The position numbers and the translations under genes were made by a program. 64,000 bases of DNA from Pedobacter hartonius (GTDB taxonomy: Bacteria; Bacteroidota; Bacteroidia; Sphingobacteriales; Sphingobacteriaceae): positions 186,001-250,000 of the forward strand of contig NZ_FNRA01000005.1 in the NCBI RefSeq assembly GCF_900107535.1, in the 5' to 3' direction. A model generated the notes under the pieces. The model searched no databases and was not told the DNA's origin. It saw only the letters and a program-made list of their open reading frames with translations. Positions within the stretch are counted from its first letter, which is position 1. The number at the start of each line of letters is the position of its first letter. Positions 25,360-33,784 of the stretch are shown in pieces.

Positions 25360-26958
25360 ATGAAAAAAATATATTTATTATCCGCAGCATGTGCTGCAAT
25401 GCTTTTCGCTGCATCCTGCACTAAACTGGATGTGAAAGTGGAATCGCAATATGTAAAAGACAATTTTCCTATAACTTCTGCAGATTTTGCAGCATTTTAT
25501 GGTACCATGTATTCTAACCTTTCTTCATCATTTGGAGTTCCTTACTGGAGAATGCAGGAATTATCTACCGACGAAGCTATTCTGCCTGCAAGGGACGGTA
25601 ACTTTGATGATGGCGGACAGTACAGGCAATTGCATTACCATACCTGGACATTTGATCATGCCAATGTGAAAACCGTATGGGAATGGGGATTCGGTGGAAT
25701 TAATACTTGTAACCGTCTAATTGGAGCAACAGCTGTAGCGCCTTCTTCTGATGCGATTAAGCTTTCAGGAACTACAGAGGTGAAAACGATGCGTGCATTG
25801 TATTACTTCATGATGATGGATATTTATGGTAACATACCTATTATAGAAAATTTCCCTGTTCCTGCAGATGCCTTGCCGGCCACGGTAAGCAGAGATAAGG
25901 TTTTCGAATTTATTGAGAAAGAATTACTTGCAGCAATTCCAAATCTGCCACAAAAAACCAGTTCCAATAATACATTATATTATGGAAAACCAACACGCGG
26001 TCTGGCTTTCGCATTATTGTCTAAAATGTACCTTAACGCTGAGGTGTATACCGGAAAATCAAGATATCCGGAGGCTGTAGCCATGGCTGACAGTGTATTG
26101 AAAAACACTGCTTATGCATTGGATGCTAAATATTCTGATATTTTTGACGTCAATAACGGTCCTCAGATCTCTGAGACCATCTTTGCAATTCCTTATGACC
26201 AGCAAATTCCGGGTAACCAGATCACCAGGTTTGGATTTTATCCTGCGCTGGCCCCTGCATACGGTATCCCGGGTGTTGGTTTTAGTATCTCTATGAGTAC
26301 TACTCCCGAATTTTATGACAGGTTTAATTTAGCCAATGATGTCCGTACTTCTTCCTGGCTGATTGGTAAACAATACGCTCCTGATGCAAACAGGAAACCA
26401 GACTTAACAAAACCGGTATATAATGCAGGAACAACTACACAGATTGAGCTGACAAGAGATCTGATCCTGAAACCAGGTAAACCAATGGACGTGGGTAATA
26501 CCGTGGCCGACCAGGCTAAAGGTATCCGGTCTGTAAAATACTGGCCTGATGTAAACGCTATCCAGGCAACCCGCCTGAATGGTAATGACATGCCATTTTT
26601 ACGTCTTGCGGATGTAATGCTGATGAAAGCTGAAGCAATCCTGCGTGGTGCTACTGCAACTACAGTAAATGGTGAGTTGCAAACTTCTCTGGTTCTTGTA
26701 AACAAAGTCCGCGCAAGAGCAGGAGCCGCTCTGGCAACTACTGTTACCCTGCAAAGTATCCTGGATGAAAGAGCGAGAGAGCTTTCGTGGGAAGCATGGA
26801 GAAGAAATGACCTGATCCGTTACGGACAATTCGAAACAGAATATCCTTTACAAAATGATGTGCTGAGCATGGATAAAAACATAACAAAAAGAATTTATCC
26901 TGTTCCAACCTCAGAATTGAGACTAAACACCAACCTGAAACAAAATCCGGGTTATTAA
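25360..26958 (+). CDS. SusD/RagB family nutrient-binding lipoprotein
   Basis: A 532-residue lipoprotein from M-K-K-I-Y-L-L, with a lipobox L-F-A-A-S-C at about residue 20. The tetratricopeptide-type helical body and the C-terminal signature (E-R-A-R-E-L-S-W-E-A-W-R-R-N-D-L-I-R-Y-G, then K-R-I-Y-P-V-P-T-S-E-L-R-L-N-T-N-L-K-Q-N-P) are typical of SusD proteins. It sits on the cell surface as a lid over SusC. An in-frame ATG at 25309 lies inside the intergenic hairpin region and would block lipoprotein processing, so 25360 is used. A terminator follows before the PI-PLC gene. Confidence 0.94.
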   Translation: MKKIYLLSAACAAMLFAASCTKLDVKVESQYVKDNFPITSADFAAFYGTMYSNLSSSFGVPYWRMQELSTDEAILPARDGNFDDGGQYRQLHYHTWTFDHANVKTVWEWGFGGINTCNRLIGATAVAPSSDAIKLSGTTEVKTMRALYYFMMMDIYGNIPIIENFPVPADALPATVSRDKVFEFIEKELLAAIPNLPQKTSSNNTLYYGKPTRGLAFALLSKMYLNAEVYTGKSRYPEAVAMADSVLKNTAYALDAKYSDIFDVNNGPQISETIFAIPYDQQIPGNQITRFGFYPALAPAYGIPGVGFSISMSTTPEFYDRFNLANDVRTSSWLIGKQYAPDANRKPDLTKPVYNAGTTTQIELTRDLILKPGKPMDVGNTVADQAKGIRSVKYWPDVNAIQATRLNGNDMPFLRLADVMLMKAEAILRGATATTVNGELQTSLVLVNKVRARAGAALATTVTLQSILDERARELSWEAWRRNDLIRYGQFETEYPLQNDVLSMDKNITKRIYPVPTSELRLNTNLKQNPGY

Positions 26959-26970
26959 TATCTTAACTTT

Positions 26971-26995
26971 AACAGCCGGTACTGGGCCGGCTGTT
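26971..26995 (+). terminator. Intrinsic terminator after susD
   Basis: AACAGCCGG (26971-26979), loop TACTGGG, CCGGCTGTT (26987-26995), followed by a weak T-rich tract (TCTATTTT). It is a perfect 9-bp GC-rich stem that may lower expression of the downstream phospholipase relative to SusCD. Confidence 0.75.
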
Positions 26996-27014
26996 TCTAT
27001 TTTAAACAAATCTT

Positions 27015-28076
27015 ATGCTAAAAACCCTATCCTGCGCAAGTCTGTTCTTTGCGCTTTCTGCATTTACACCAGGTGATGGTGATAATCTTCCTATCAACAA
27101 GATACAGGTGATCGGTTCACATAACAGCTACAAAAAAGCAATTGACCCTCATTTGTTTAAAGCTTTCAGTAAAGATGATTCGGTTTCTGCAAGCAGAATC
27201 GACTATGAACATATCCCCGTTACTGAACAGCTGGACAAAGGGCTGAGAAACCTGGAGATTGACGTATATGCTGATTCAAAAGGAGGAAAGTATGCACATC
27301 CGAGGGGGCTCGATTGGGCGGCAGATCAGGCACCTTATGACGTAAACCATGAAATGAATGCGCCCGGATTTAAGGTGTTCCATATCCAGGACCTGGATTT
27401 CCGCAGTGATTTCCTCACTTTCAAAGGCGGACTGGAGAAATTAAGAAAATGGTCTGAAGCCAATCCTGACCATACACCAGTATTTATCACACTGGAAGCA
27501 AAAGACGATGCGAAAGGTGAGGGTTTCAGTGCTCCCGAGAAATTTACTGCTGACACGTTTGACCAGCTGGACGAAGTAATTTTAAATACCCTTGGTAAGG
27601 GAAAAGTAATTACACCAGACCAGGTCCGCGGTAAATACAAAACGCTCGAAGATGCAGTTTTACATGACAACTGGCCTGCGCTGAAAGCTGCCCGGGGTAA
27701 GTTCATCTTTATCTTCGATCAGAGAGGCGATAAGATGGAACTGTACATCAAAGGCCATCCCTCATTAAAAGGAAGAACACTTTTTGCAAATGCCGCTGCC
27801 GGAAGACCGGAAGCAGCAATGATGATCATTAACGACGCCAGGAGTCCTGAGATCCCGGAATTAGTTAAAAAAGGATATATCATCCGTACCCGTGCAGATG
27901 CTGACACCCAGGAAGCCAGAAGGAACGACCGTTCTGCGTTTGATGCAGCCTGTGCATCTGGTGCCCAGATCATCACTACCGACTATTACCAGAAAAGTAC
28001 CCATTTTAAATCTGACTATGAAGTGAGCTTTAAAGACGGAACATATTATAGATTAAATCCCCTATTTAAGAATTGA
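27015..28076 (+). CDS. Secreted phosphatidylinositol-specific phospholipase C-like protein (PI-PLC-C1, Ca2+ type)
   Basis: A 353-residue secreted TIM-barrel phosphodiesterase. A short hydrophobic leader (residues 1-18) may be a signal peptide. The two catalytic histidines are in V-I-G-S-H-N-S-Y (His36) and V-F-H-I-Q-D (His123), and acidic residues near L-E-I-D-V-Y could bind calcium. R-A-D-A-D-T-Q-E-A-R and I-I-T-T-D-Y-Y in the C-terminal part are typical of the PI-PLC-C1 group. It should cleave a phosphodiester such as phosphatidylinositol or a glycerophospho compound. It lies 56 bases after susD, in the same direction, behind a terminator, so it is probably part of the SusCD function. Confidence 0.85.
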   Translation: MLKTLSCASLFFALSAFTPGDGDNLPINKIQVIGSHNSYKKAIDPHLFKAFSKDDSVSASRIDYEHIPVTEQLDKGLRNLEIDVYADSKGGKYAHPRGLDWAADQAPYDVNHEMNAPGFKVFHIQDLDFRSDFLTFKGGLEKLRKWSEANPDHTPVFITLEAKDDAKGEGFSAPEKFTADTFDQLDEVILNTLGKGKVITPDQVRGKYKTLEDAVLHDNWPALKAARGKFIFIFDQRGDKMELYIKGHPSLKGRTLFANAAAGRPEAAMMIINDARSPEIPELVKKGYIIRTRADADTQEARRNDRSAFDAACASGAQIITTDYYQKSTHFKSDYEVSFKDGTYYRLNPLFKN

Positions 28077-28081
28077 TAGCA

Positions 28082-28136
28082 GAAATTCCAATAAGCAGCG
28101 ATGTCTGCAGCAGGCATTGCTGCTTATTGAAATTTC
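28082..28136. terminator. Convergent terminator hairpin
   Basis: A long imperfect hairpin: AATAAGCAGCGATG pairs with CATTGCTGCTTATT (one G-T pair), and the flanks GAAATTCC and GAAATTTC extend it with one mismatch. It lies between the convergent PI-PLC and VOC genes and includes the stop of the VOC gene. No strong T-run is present. Confidence 0.6.
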
Positions 28137-28597
28137 CGCTGGTCGTTCACTTCCAGCCAATGCCCGTCCGGATCCTGGAAGTAGATCTGTTTCACGCCAT
28201 CAACCCTAATGGTCGGCGCTTTAGCTGTGCCCTCCCAGTTGATATAACTGATCTTCTGTTCGTCCAGCTTAGCCATAAAATCTGTAATGGAGGAAACGCT
28301 GAAGCAAAGATGCTCGTTCTTATCATGCGGAATATTGGTCTTTGCACCCTGGATCAGATGCATTTGCCCGGCAGCCCCCAGAGAAAACCAAACATGTCTG
28401 CCGTCCTTAAACGGTTCCTCTATTTTTTGCAGGTTTAAAAGTTTCTCATAAAAATAGGAGCTCTTTTCAAGGTCAGACACGTACACAGCAATATGATTGA
28501 GTGTGGCACTTTCCGTTTTTGAAGCCGTTTGTGCAATAGACTTGTTCATAGACATAAAAATTACAGCGAATGTAACTAAGGCAGCCAGTTGTTTCAT
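28124..28597 (-). CDS. Secreted VOC (glyoxalase-fold) protein
   Basis: A 157-residue protein from M-K-Q-L-A-A-L with a signal peptide ending near S-I-A-Q-T. The mature part is one VOC domain: L-N-H-I-A-V-Y-V-S-D-L-E-K-S-S-Y-F-Y-E-K-L-L, E-H-L-C-F-S-V and I-Y-F-Q-D-P-D-G-H-W-L-E-V, which contain the usual His and Glu metal ligands. VOC proteins include lyases, dioxygenases and resistance proteins; export from the cytoplasm is unusual but known in Bacteroidota. Substrate unknown. An upstream ATG (28630) gives a less likely leader. Confidence 0.82.
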   Translation of the reverse strand: MKQLAALVTFAVIFMSMNKSIAQTASKTESATLNHIAVYVSDLEKSSYFYEKLLNLQKIEEPFKDGRHVWFSLGAAGQMHLIQGAKTNIPHDKNEHLCFSVSSITDFMAKLDEQKISYINWEGTAKAPTIRVDGVKQIYFQDPDGHWLEVNDQRKFQ

Positions 28598-28701
28598 AGT
28601 GTAATTTATAGAAATTTTCGCGCAAACCAATGTAAAAAAATATTGTTATCTACCCAATAACGATCAGGAATGCTGATTCCGTAAAGACAATAACGATAAC
28701 T

Positions 28702-28974
28702 ATGGAAAATAACAAAGAATATCCGAAAGATGAGGAATTGAAAGGACATCATGATCAGTCTGGTGCTGAAGAAGGTGAAAAAGACGAAGAAGAGGTAGAA
28801 TTTGAAAATCCGAGTATAGATCCGGGTTTTGATACAACCTATGAATCTCCTGAAGAAACAGAGTTTCCTGAAAAAAAAGAAGAAAAACCTACCGAGGATA
28901 ATGCCAAAGGAAATGACGCCTTGAATTATGATAATGACAGGGAGAATGGTGCTTATAACCCTAAAAATATCTAG
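28702..28974 (+). CDS. Small acidic disordered protein
   Basis: A 90-residue protein with about one third Asp and Glu (9 D and 21 E by my count), starting M-E-N-N-K-E-Y. It has no hydrophobic core, no signal peptide and no known domain, and ends N-G-A-Y-N-P-K-N-I. It stands between a minus-strand VOC gene and a PAS histidine kinase that starts 84 bases later. The biased composition makes coding potential hard to judge, but the frame is clean and similar proteins occur at 15473 and 60105. Function unknown. Confidence 0.6.
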   Translation: MENNKEYPKDEELKGHHDQSGAEEGEKDEEEVEFENPSIDPGFDTTYESPEETEFPEKKEEKPTEDNAKGNDALNYDNDRENGAYNPKNI

Positions 28975-29058
28975 CTATTGTTCTTTCTGCTGGTGAAAGG
29001 CCATTTTAAAGAGTTTTGAAAAAATCAGATGATTTCCTGATGAATTGATTATAACGGT

Positions 29059-30558
29059 ATGGAAAAGATACGGACGGAGCTTAAGATTGCAGAAGAGAGG
29101 TATAAGGTTCTATTCGATAATATTCCCGGGGCAACGGCCATTTACAGAGGTGCTGATATGGAAATTTTTATGGCTAATGAAGCCATGATCGGTTTTTGGG
29201 CAAAGGACGCTTCTGTAATTGGTAAAACATTGGCTGAAGCAGTGCCCGAACTGGAGGGGCAGCCTTTTATAGACCTGCTGAAAAATGTTTTTTATAGCGG
29301 CGAAACCTATTCTGCCAAAGAGGCCGCAGCCAAAATCTTTGTCAACGGAGAATTGCGGACATTTTACTACGATTTTACCTACCGTGCCCTAAAGGACCTT
29401 GATGGGAATATTGAAGGGGTAATCCATTCAGCTACAGATGTGACCGAACTCGCGCTTGCCAAACAGCGTTTGGGAGAAGCTGATGACAGGTTGAATTTCT
29501 CTCTGCAGTCGGCCAGTATAGGAACCTGGAATTTTGATCTGCAGAATAGCTACATGGTTTTAGACGGATTGGGCAAAAAATTTTTTGGTGTGGAGGAAGA
29601 AGAAACGCCGGTATTTGAGTATACCCTGAGAAACGTCCATCCGGATGATCTGAGGGAGGTTTACAATGCCTTTCTGAATACGTTGCTGAGCGAAAGTGAA
29701 AGCTCCTGTGATATCCGCTTTCGTGTGGTTTGTCCGGATGAAAATGCCAGATGGCTGCACTGCACGGGCAAATCTTTGTATCATCCCGTTAAAACGGTTC
29801 AGCAGTTTGCCGGTATCGTAAGGGATATCACCAAAGAGATCGCCGGGATAGAAGAACAGCAAAAGCTGCAGCATCAGAAAGATAATTTTTTGAGTATCGC
29901 CAGTCATGAGCTAAAAACACCCGTTACCAGTATCAAAGCCTATGCGCAATTACTGGAAAGGATGTTTAAGAAGGAAGGCGACACACAAAAAGCAGATATG
30001 CTGGCGCGGCTTACCGGGCAGGTAAACAGGCTCACCATTTTGCTTGAAGACCTGCTGGACGTGAGTAAGATCAGTAATGACAAGCTGAGTTTTAAACGCG
30101 ATTACCATTCCTTTAACGACATCGTGACCGATAACATCAGGGATGCCGATTGCCAGGAAAGCGGGCACCACCTTGAAATGCACCTGAGCTTTATGGGCAA
30201 TATCTATTGTGACCGCATGCGGATCAGCCAGGTGATCAGCAACCTGATCTCGAATGCGGTCAAATATTCGCCTGAACGGGATAACATCCTGATCACCACA
30301 GCCCAGCGGGGCACAGATGTAGTGTTTAGTGTGCAGGATTTTGGAATAGGGATCAGCAAAGAGAACATAGGCCGGGTTTTTGACCAGTTTTATCGCGTAA
30401 GCACAGCCGAATCATATTCCTACCAGGGTATGGGATTGGGATTGTTCATCTCTGCAGAGATCATCAGGCAGGAAGGTGGAAGAATATGGGCTGAAAGTGA
30501 AGAGAATGCCGGATCTACATTTTGTTTCTCCTTACCACTGGTTAACAATATCAGATAA
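29059..30558 (+). CDS. PAS-domain sensor histidine kinase, cytoplasmic
   Basis: A 499-residue kinase without membrane helices. Two PAS domains cover about residues 10-135 (Y-K-V-L-F-D-N-I-P-G-A-T-A-I-Y) and 145-265 (with W-L-H-C-T-G-K-S and the PAC-like G-I-V-R-D-I-T). The HisKA motif is A-S-H-E-L-K-T-P (His283), followed by the ATP-binding boxes N-L-I-S-N-A-V-K-Y-S-P, D-F-G-I-G-I and G-M-G-L-G-L-F. It probably senses a soluble or redox cue. No response regulator is adjacent, so its partner lies elsewhere. Confidence 0.92.
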   Translation: MEKIRTELKIAEERYKVLFDNIPGATAIYRGADMEIFMANEAMIGFWAKDASVIGKTLAEAVPELEGQPFIDLLKNVFYSGETYSAKEAAAKIFVNGELRTFYYDFTYRALKDLDGNIEGVIHSATDVTELALAKQRLGEADDRLNFSLQSASIGTWNFDLQNSYMVLDGLGKKFFGVEEEETPVFEYTLRNVHPDDLREVYNAFLNTLLSESESSCDIRFRVVCPDENARWLHCTGKSLYHPVKTVQQFAGIVRDITKEIAGIEEQQKLQHQKDNFLSIASHELKTPVTSIKAYAQLLERMFKKEGDTQKADMLARLTGQVNRLTILLEDLLDVSKISNDKLSFKRDYHSFNDIVTDNIRDADCQESGHHLEMHLSFMGNIYCDRMRISQVISNLISNAVKYSPERDNILITTAQRGTDVVFSVQDFGIGISKENIGRVFDQFYRVSTAESYSYQGMGLGLFISAEIIRQEGGRIWAESEENAGSTFCFSLPLVNNIR

Positions 30559-30605
30559 TATTAATATATTTCCGGCGTATTATAACCTGTTGAAAGAAGA
30601 CGGAA

Positions 30606-31433
30606 ATGTGTAAAAAATATAGCGTATTATTATGGGCAGCGGCGGTCATCCTTGCCTCCTGCCGGAATAAAGAAGTAAAAACACAAGCTGCAGGTGCCGC
30701 GGCTGACAGTACAGCTGTTCCCGCAGCAAAAGTACTAAGCTATAAGGTAGCAGGTACATTGCCTCATGATACGGCCGCATATACCGAGGGTTTTGAACTC
30801 AGCGGTGACAAGCTCTATGAGGGAACAGGAACCCTGGAAAACTCATTCGTTTCGGTTGCAGACCCAGCCACCGGGCAGGTTCAAAAGAAATTCCCCATCA
30901 AAGATAAAGCCATTTACGGAGAGGGGATATCCATCCTGAATAGCCAGCTTTTTCAGCTGACCTACCAGAACCACATTGCCTATGTATACAATTTAAACGA
31001 CCTGGGTAAAATCATCGGCACGTTTAAATGGCCCTATGAAGGATGGGGAATGACAAATGACGGCAAAAACCTCTATGTCAGTGTAGGCAGTTCCATCCTC
31101 TATAAACTTGACCCCAAATCCTTTGCCGTAGTGGGGCAGATCCAGGTGACTGATGATCTGGGCACTGTTGACAATCTCAATGAGCTTGAATATGTAAACG
31201 GTTTCATCTACGTGAACAAATGGCAAACCACAAAAATTCTGAAGATAGATCCTGCAACGGGCCATGTAGTAGGTACCATTGACTGTTTCGGGCTGCTTTC
31301 CCAGTATGCCCCGGGTTATACGCCAAAATCAGAAGACAGTGTGCTAAATGGGATTGCCTGGGATAAGACCAACCAGTTATTATATGTGACAGGGAAAAAC
31401 TGGCCGCTGATCTTTAAGCTAAAGCTAGGTTAA
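30606..31433 (+). CDS. Glutaminyl-peptide cyclotransferase lipoprotein
   Basis: A 275-residue lipoprotein (lipobox I-L-A-S-C near residue 19). The body is a five-bladed propeller of the plant and bacterial glutaminyl cyclase type: A-Y-T-E-G-F-E-L, Y-E-G-T-G, Y-G-E-G-I-S, Y-E-G-W-G-M-T, L-N-E-L-E-Y-V-N-G and L-N-G-I-A-W-D are the family blocks. It turns N-terminal glutamine into pyroglutamate, protecting exported proteins from aminopeptidases. In Bacteroidota many exported proteins carry such a Gln after signal cleavage, and several in this window (for example SusC here, A-F-A-Q-Q) would be substrates. The ATG follows the kinase gene by 47 bases. Confidence 0.9.
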   Translation: MCKKYSVLLWAAAVILASCRNKEVKTQAAGAAADSTAVPAAKVLSYKVAGTLPHDTAAYTEGFELSGDKLYEGTGTLENSFVSVADPATGQVQKKFPIKDKAIYGEGISILNSQLFQLTYQNHIAYVYNLNDLGKIIGTFKWPYEGWGMTNDGKNLYVSVGSSILYKLDPKSFAVVGQIQVTDDLGTVDNLNELEYVNGFIYVNKWQTTKILKIDPATGHVVGTIDCFGLLSQYAPGYTPKSEDSVLNGIAWDKTNQLLYVTGKNWPLIFKLKLG

Positions 31434-31478
31434 GATCAGGCAGCCAGTTGTCCGGGATTATGTATCAATTAGTTGCAG

Positions 31479-32324
31479 TTATTTTGCAGCAGCTGCCTGA
31501 TAAACTCTTACATAGTCCACAAGCATATTTGCAGGTAGCTTGGTTTCATCAATTGTTGATCCGGGGAAATCGCCGCCTACAGCCATATCCAGGATGATAA
31601 AGAATGGCTTATGAAATTCATCTGTGCCGTTAATATTATCTTTAATATTTGCGGTATTGAACAGGTTACCGTCAAGATACCATCTGATGCTTGCACTATC
31701 CCATTCTATGGCAAATACATGGTAATCTCCTCCGGTTGCTGTTGTCTGGTTACCATACTGGGCATGCCCGTTATTGTCCCAGTGTATGGTTCCGTAAAAG
31801 GTATTGTTGGCATTTACATGCTCCATAATGTCAATTTCTCCGCATTTAGGCCATCCTACGGTACTGAAATTTTGTCCGAGCGCCCAGAAAGCCGGCCATA
31901 GGCCCTGTCCCAGAGGACCTTTTATACGTGCTTCTAATCTGCCGTACAGAATGCTGAATTTGCCACTGGTATTTAATCTTGACGAAGTATAGGACATCCC
32001 GCCCACACTTTGTTTTTTAGCAGTAATAACCAGGTTGCCATTACTCACAGTTGTATTTGAAGCCTGGTAGAATTGTTTTTCATTGTTTTGTCCTTTTCCG
32101 GATTCAAAGGTCCACTTGGTCAGATTTACCGCACTACCATTAAATTCATCCGACCAGACTAAGGGGCCTACGAAGCCTGATGCTGTTTTAATGGTTTCAT
32201 TCAGCTTTGGAATATTATCTGTTTCTGTGTTTTTTTTCTGAGAACCCGCGTCATTTTTGGTACAGGAAACCAGTGCCGCTGCAATTATTATTAATGGTAG
32301 GGCAAATGTGGAAATTTTGTTCAT
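31479..32324 (-). CDS. GH16 family endo-beta-glucanase lipoprotein
   Basis: A 281-residue lipoprotein (lipobox A-L-V-S-C near residue 21). One GH16 domain follows: W-S-D-E-F-N-G at its start, then the catalytic G-E-I-D-I-M-E-H with the two glutamates, and a late D-M-A-V-G-G-D-F-P-G. GH16 members of this shape hydrolyse beta-1,3 or mixed-linkage glucans such as laminarin. It should act at the cell surface. It is a lone gene, with no SusCD pair beside it; a GC-rich palindrome (32411-32424) sits about 90 bases upstream. Confidence 0.93.
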   Translation of the reverse strand: MNKISTFALPLIIIAAALVSCTKNDAGSQKKNTETDNIPKLNETIKTASGFVGPLVWSDEFNGSAVNLTKWTFESGKGQNNEKQFYQASNTTVSNGNLVITAKKQSVGGMSYTSSRLNTSGKFSILYGRLEARIKGPLGQGLWPAFWALGQNFSTVGWPKCGEIDIMEHVNANNTFYGTIHWDNNGHAQYGNQTTATGGDYHVFAIEWDSASIRWYLDGNLFNTANIKDNINGTDEFHKPFFIILDMAVGGDFPGSTIDETKLPANMLVDYVRVYQAAAAK

Positions 32325-32410
32325 AGGTAAATTGTTATTATTTGGTTAATACTTGGTTAGTATAAAAATATAGAAATTATTTTATCAATTTAAAGTGGTC
32401 ACATGAATAC

Positions 32411-32424
32411 CCCCACATTTGGGG
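32411..32424 (-). promoter_or_regulatory. CCCC/GGGG palindrome upstream of the GH16 gene
   Basis: CCCCA, 4 bases, TGGGG: a short perfect inverted repeat in an AT-rich gap. Two comparable palindromes occur at 35134-35146 and 39722-39745. It may be an operator; no regulator is identified. Confidence 0.3.
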
Positions 32425-32444
32425 ACGGCCGGGCGAAAAATGCG

Positions 32445-32888
32445 TTACACCAGTTTCATAGACAAGACAGGAAAAGGTTTCCCTATGGCATCAGTAGCAG
32501 ACCGCTCCGTTACCACAAAACCAAGGTGTCTGTAGAAATCATATGCCTGCGTATTCTGTTCATTCACATCCACTTCCCTGATATGGAAATGCTGATAAAC
32601 AAAATTAACCAGTGCAAGGCCTATCCCCATGGCCCTGCTGGCAGGTGAAACGAATAAGAGGCGGATGGCTTTGTCGCCCACCCCGATAAAGCCGAGCAGG
32701 TTATCGCCCTTTTTTATACCGAACAACCGGAGTGTCCCCAGGTAAGTTCCACTGATCATTGATTTATAGGCTTGTATGTCGGCCTCATTCAGGAAATGAT
32801 GGGTTGCCCTTACTGAAGATTCCCATACGTTTAGGATTTCGGGGTGGTGTCGGGTACTCAGTTTATCTATTGTATAGTTCTTGAACAT
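32445..32888 (-). CDS. GNAT N-acetyltransferase
   Basis: A 147-residue single-domain GNAT. The opening W-E-S-S-V-R-A-T-H-H-F-L is shared with YjgM/YafP-like enzymes. The acetyl-CoA loop is L-F-V-S-P-A-S-R-A-M-G-I-G-L-A-L, and the last part is V-N-E-Q-N-T-Q-A-Y-D-F-Y-R-H-L-G-F. Substrate unknown. It is divergent from the sensor remnant that starts at 32928. Confidence 0.88.
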   Translation of the reverse strand: MFKNYTIDKLSTRHHPEILNVWESSVRATHHFLNEADIQAYKSMISGTYLGTLRLFGIKKGDNLLGFIGVGDKAIRLLFVSPASRAMGIGLALVNFVYQHFHIREVDVNEQNTQAYDFYRHLGFVVTERSATDAIGKPFPVLSMKLV

Positions 32889-32927
32889 CGGCTAAAATCT
32901 GGTAACTTTAGAGTATATTCAATTGCT

Positions 32928-33155
32928 ATGCCTAACCAAATAGAAAGCCCCGGATATAATAGCAGAAGTTTGTTCTTCCTGTATATTAAAGCTGCTATAT
33001 TACTTATACTGCTCTGTTTCACAGGAATGGCCGGCGCGCAAACACATAAGATAAATTTTGTGCACCACACTGTTGAAAACGGGCTTTCACAGAGCAGTGT
33101 ACTTTCTATTGCACAGGACGGCCTGGAGTTCATTTGCTGCATACAAAAATATTAG
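32928..33155 (+). pseudogene. N-terminal remnant of a reg_prop hybrid sensor
   Basis: The frame starts at the ATG at 32928 with a basic leader and a hydrophobic segment ending G-M-A-G-A-Q. Then I-N-F-V-H-H-T-V-E-N-G-L-S-Q-S-S-V-L-S-I-A-Q-D-G matches the first propeller blade of two-component regulator propeller sensors such as the intact one at 35355. After D-G (near 33122) the similarity stops and the frame runs into glycerophosphodiesterase sequence in a different phase, ending at a TAA at 33153-33155. Only the first ~65 codons of a protein that is normally above 1000 residues remain. Confidence 0.7.
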
Positions 33156-33601
33156 CAAGAGGTTAACCATCCAGTCTTTCGATGTGAGGACGCTACAGAT
33201 CCTGCACAAGACCGAAGCTAAGATCAAACTTTCACTGCTGACTTTTGGCAATATGGATTTAAGCTCGAAACTCAGCAAACAGGGGCTTGACTCTGCAGGG
33301 CGGAGAAAAGTGAAACAGGCAATACTGGCTTATGGGAAAGGTGGTGTAGTGGAAGGCCTGAAGAAATTAGTTTTACTCCTGATATCTATAGCCCCTATTT
33401 TATCTCTGTTGTCAAGGAAATGGTGGGCAGGTTCATGCAATGAAAATGCTGATCTTACCCTGGACGGTTGGTGAGGTAAAAGATATGGTTGCCCTCGGAG
33501 AACTGGGGGTGGACGGTATCATCACCAAATATCCTGTAGCATGGTGGCTGGGCATGAAGACGCGAGGATGCAGGCTAGACGATGTTTTATACGTTCTATA
33601 A
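33125..33601 (+). pseudogene. Degenerate C-terminal remnant of a glycerophosphodiester phosphodiesterase
   Basis: Three frames together give the end of a GDPD protein. First K-R-L-T-I-Q-S-F-D-V-R-T-L-Q-I-L (33160 on), then after a frameshift near 33360, F-T-P-D-I-Y-S-P-Y-F-I-S-V-V-K, then after another near 33435, M-L-I-L-P-W-T-V-G-E-V-K-D-M and G-V-D-G-I-I-T-K-Y-P, ending at TAA 33599-33601. The conserved W-T-V and D-G-I-I-T-x-Y-P blocks are GDPD signatures. The N-terminal half with the catalytic His and Glu residues is absent. It is joined directly to a sensor remnant, which implies a past deletion or recombination. Confidence 0.75.
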
Positions 33602-33784
33602 CAATATCCCTGAAATTGCCTGAGCCGGTTTCGTGTTTGTTGATATAATTATTTATTTTAGGGGTATTAGAATCGATTTATAAATATTACACCCCTCTGC
33701 GTATGCCTTTAACGGGCATCCGCCTCCTGTCTGGCCGCTCTGGTTGGGCAAAGTAATCCTTACGTGTATTATTTATAGAACATC

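Noticed and set aside
33660-33696. AGGGGT ... ACCCCT pair before the methyltransferase gene
   Set aside because: The arms are 6 bases with a 25-base gap; too weak to be called an operator.
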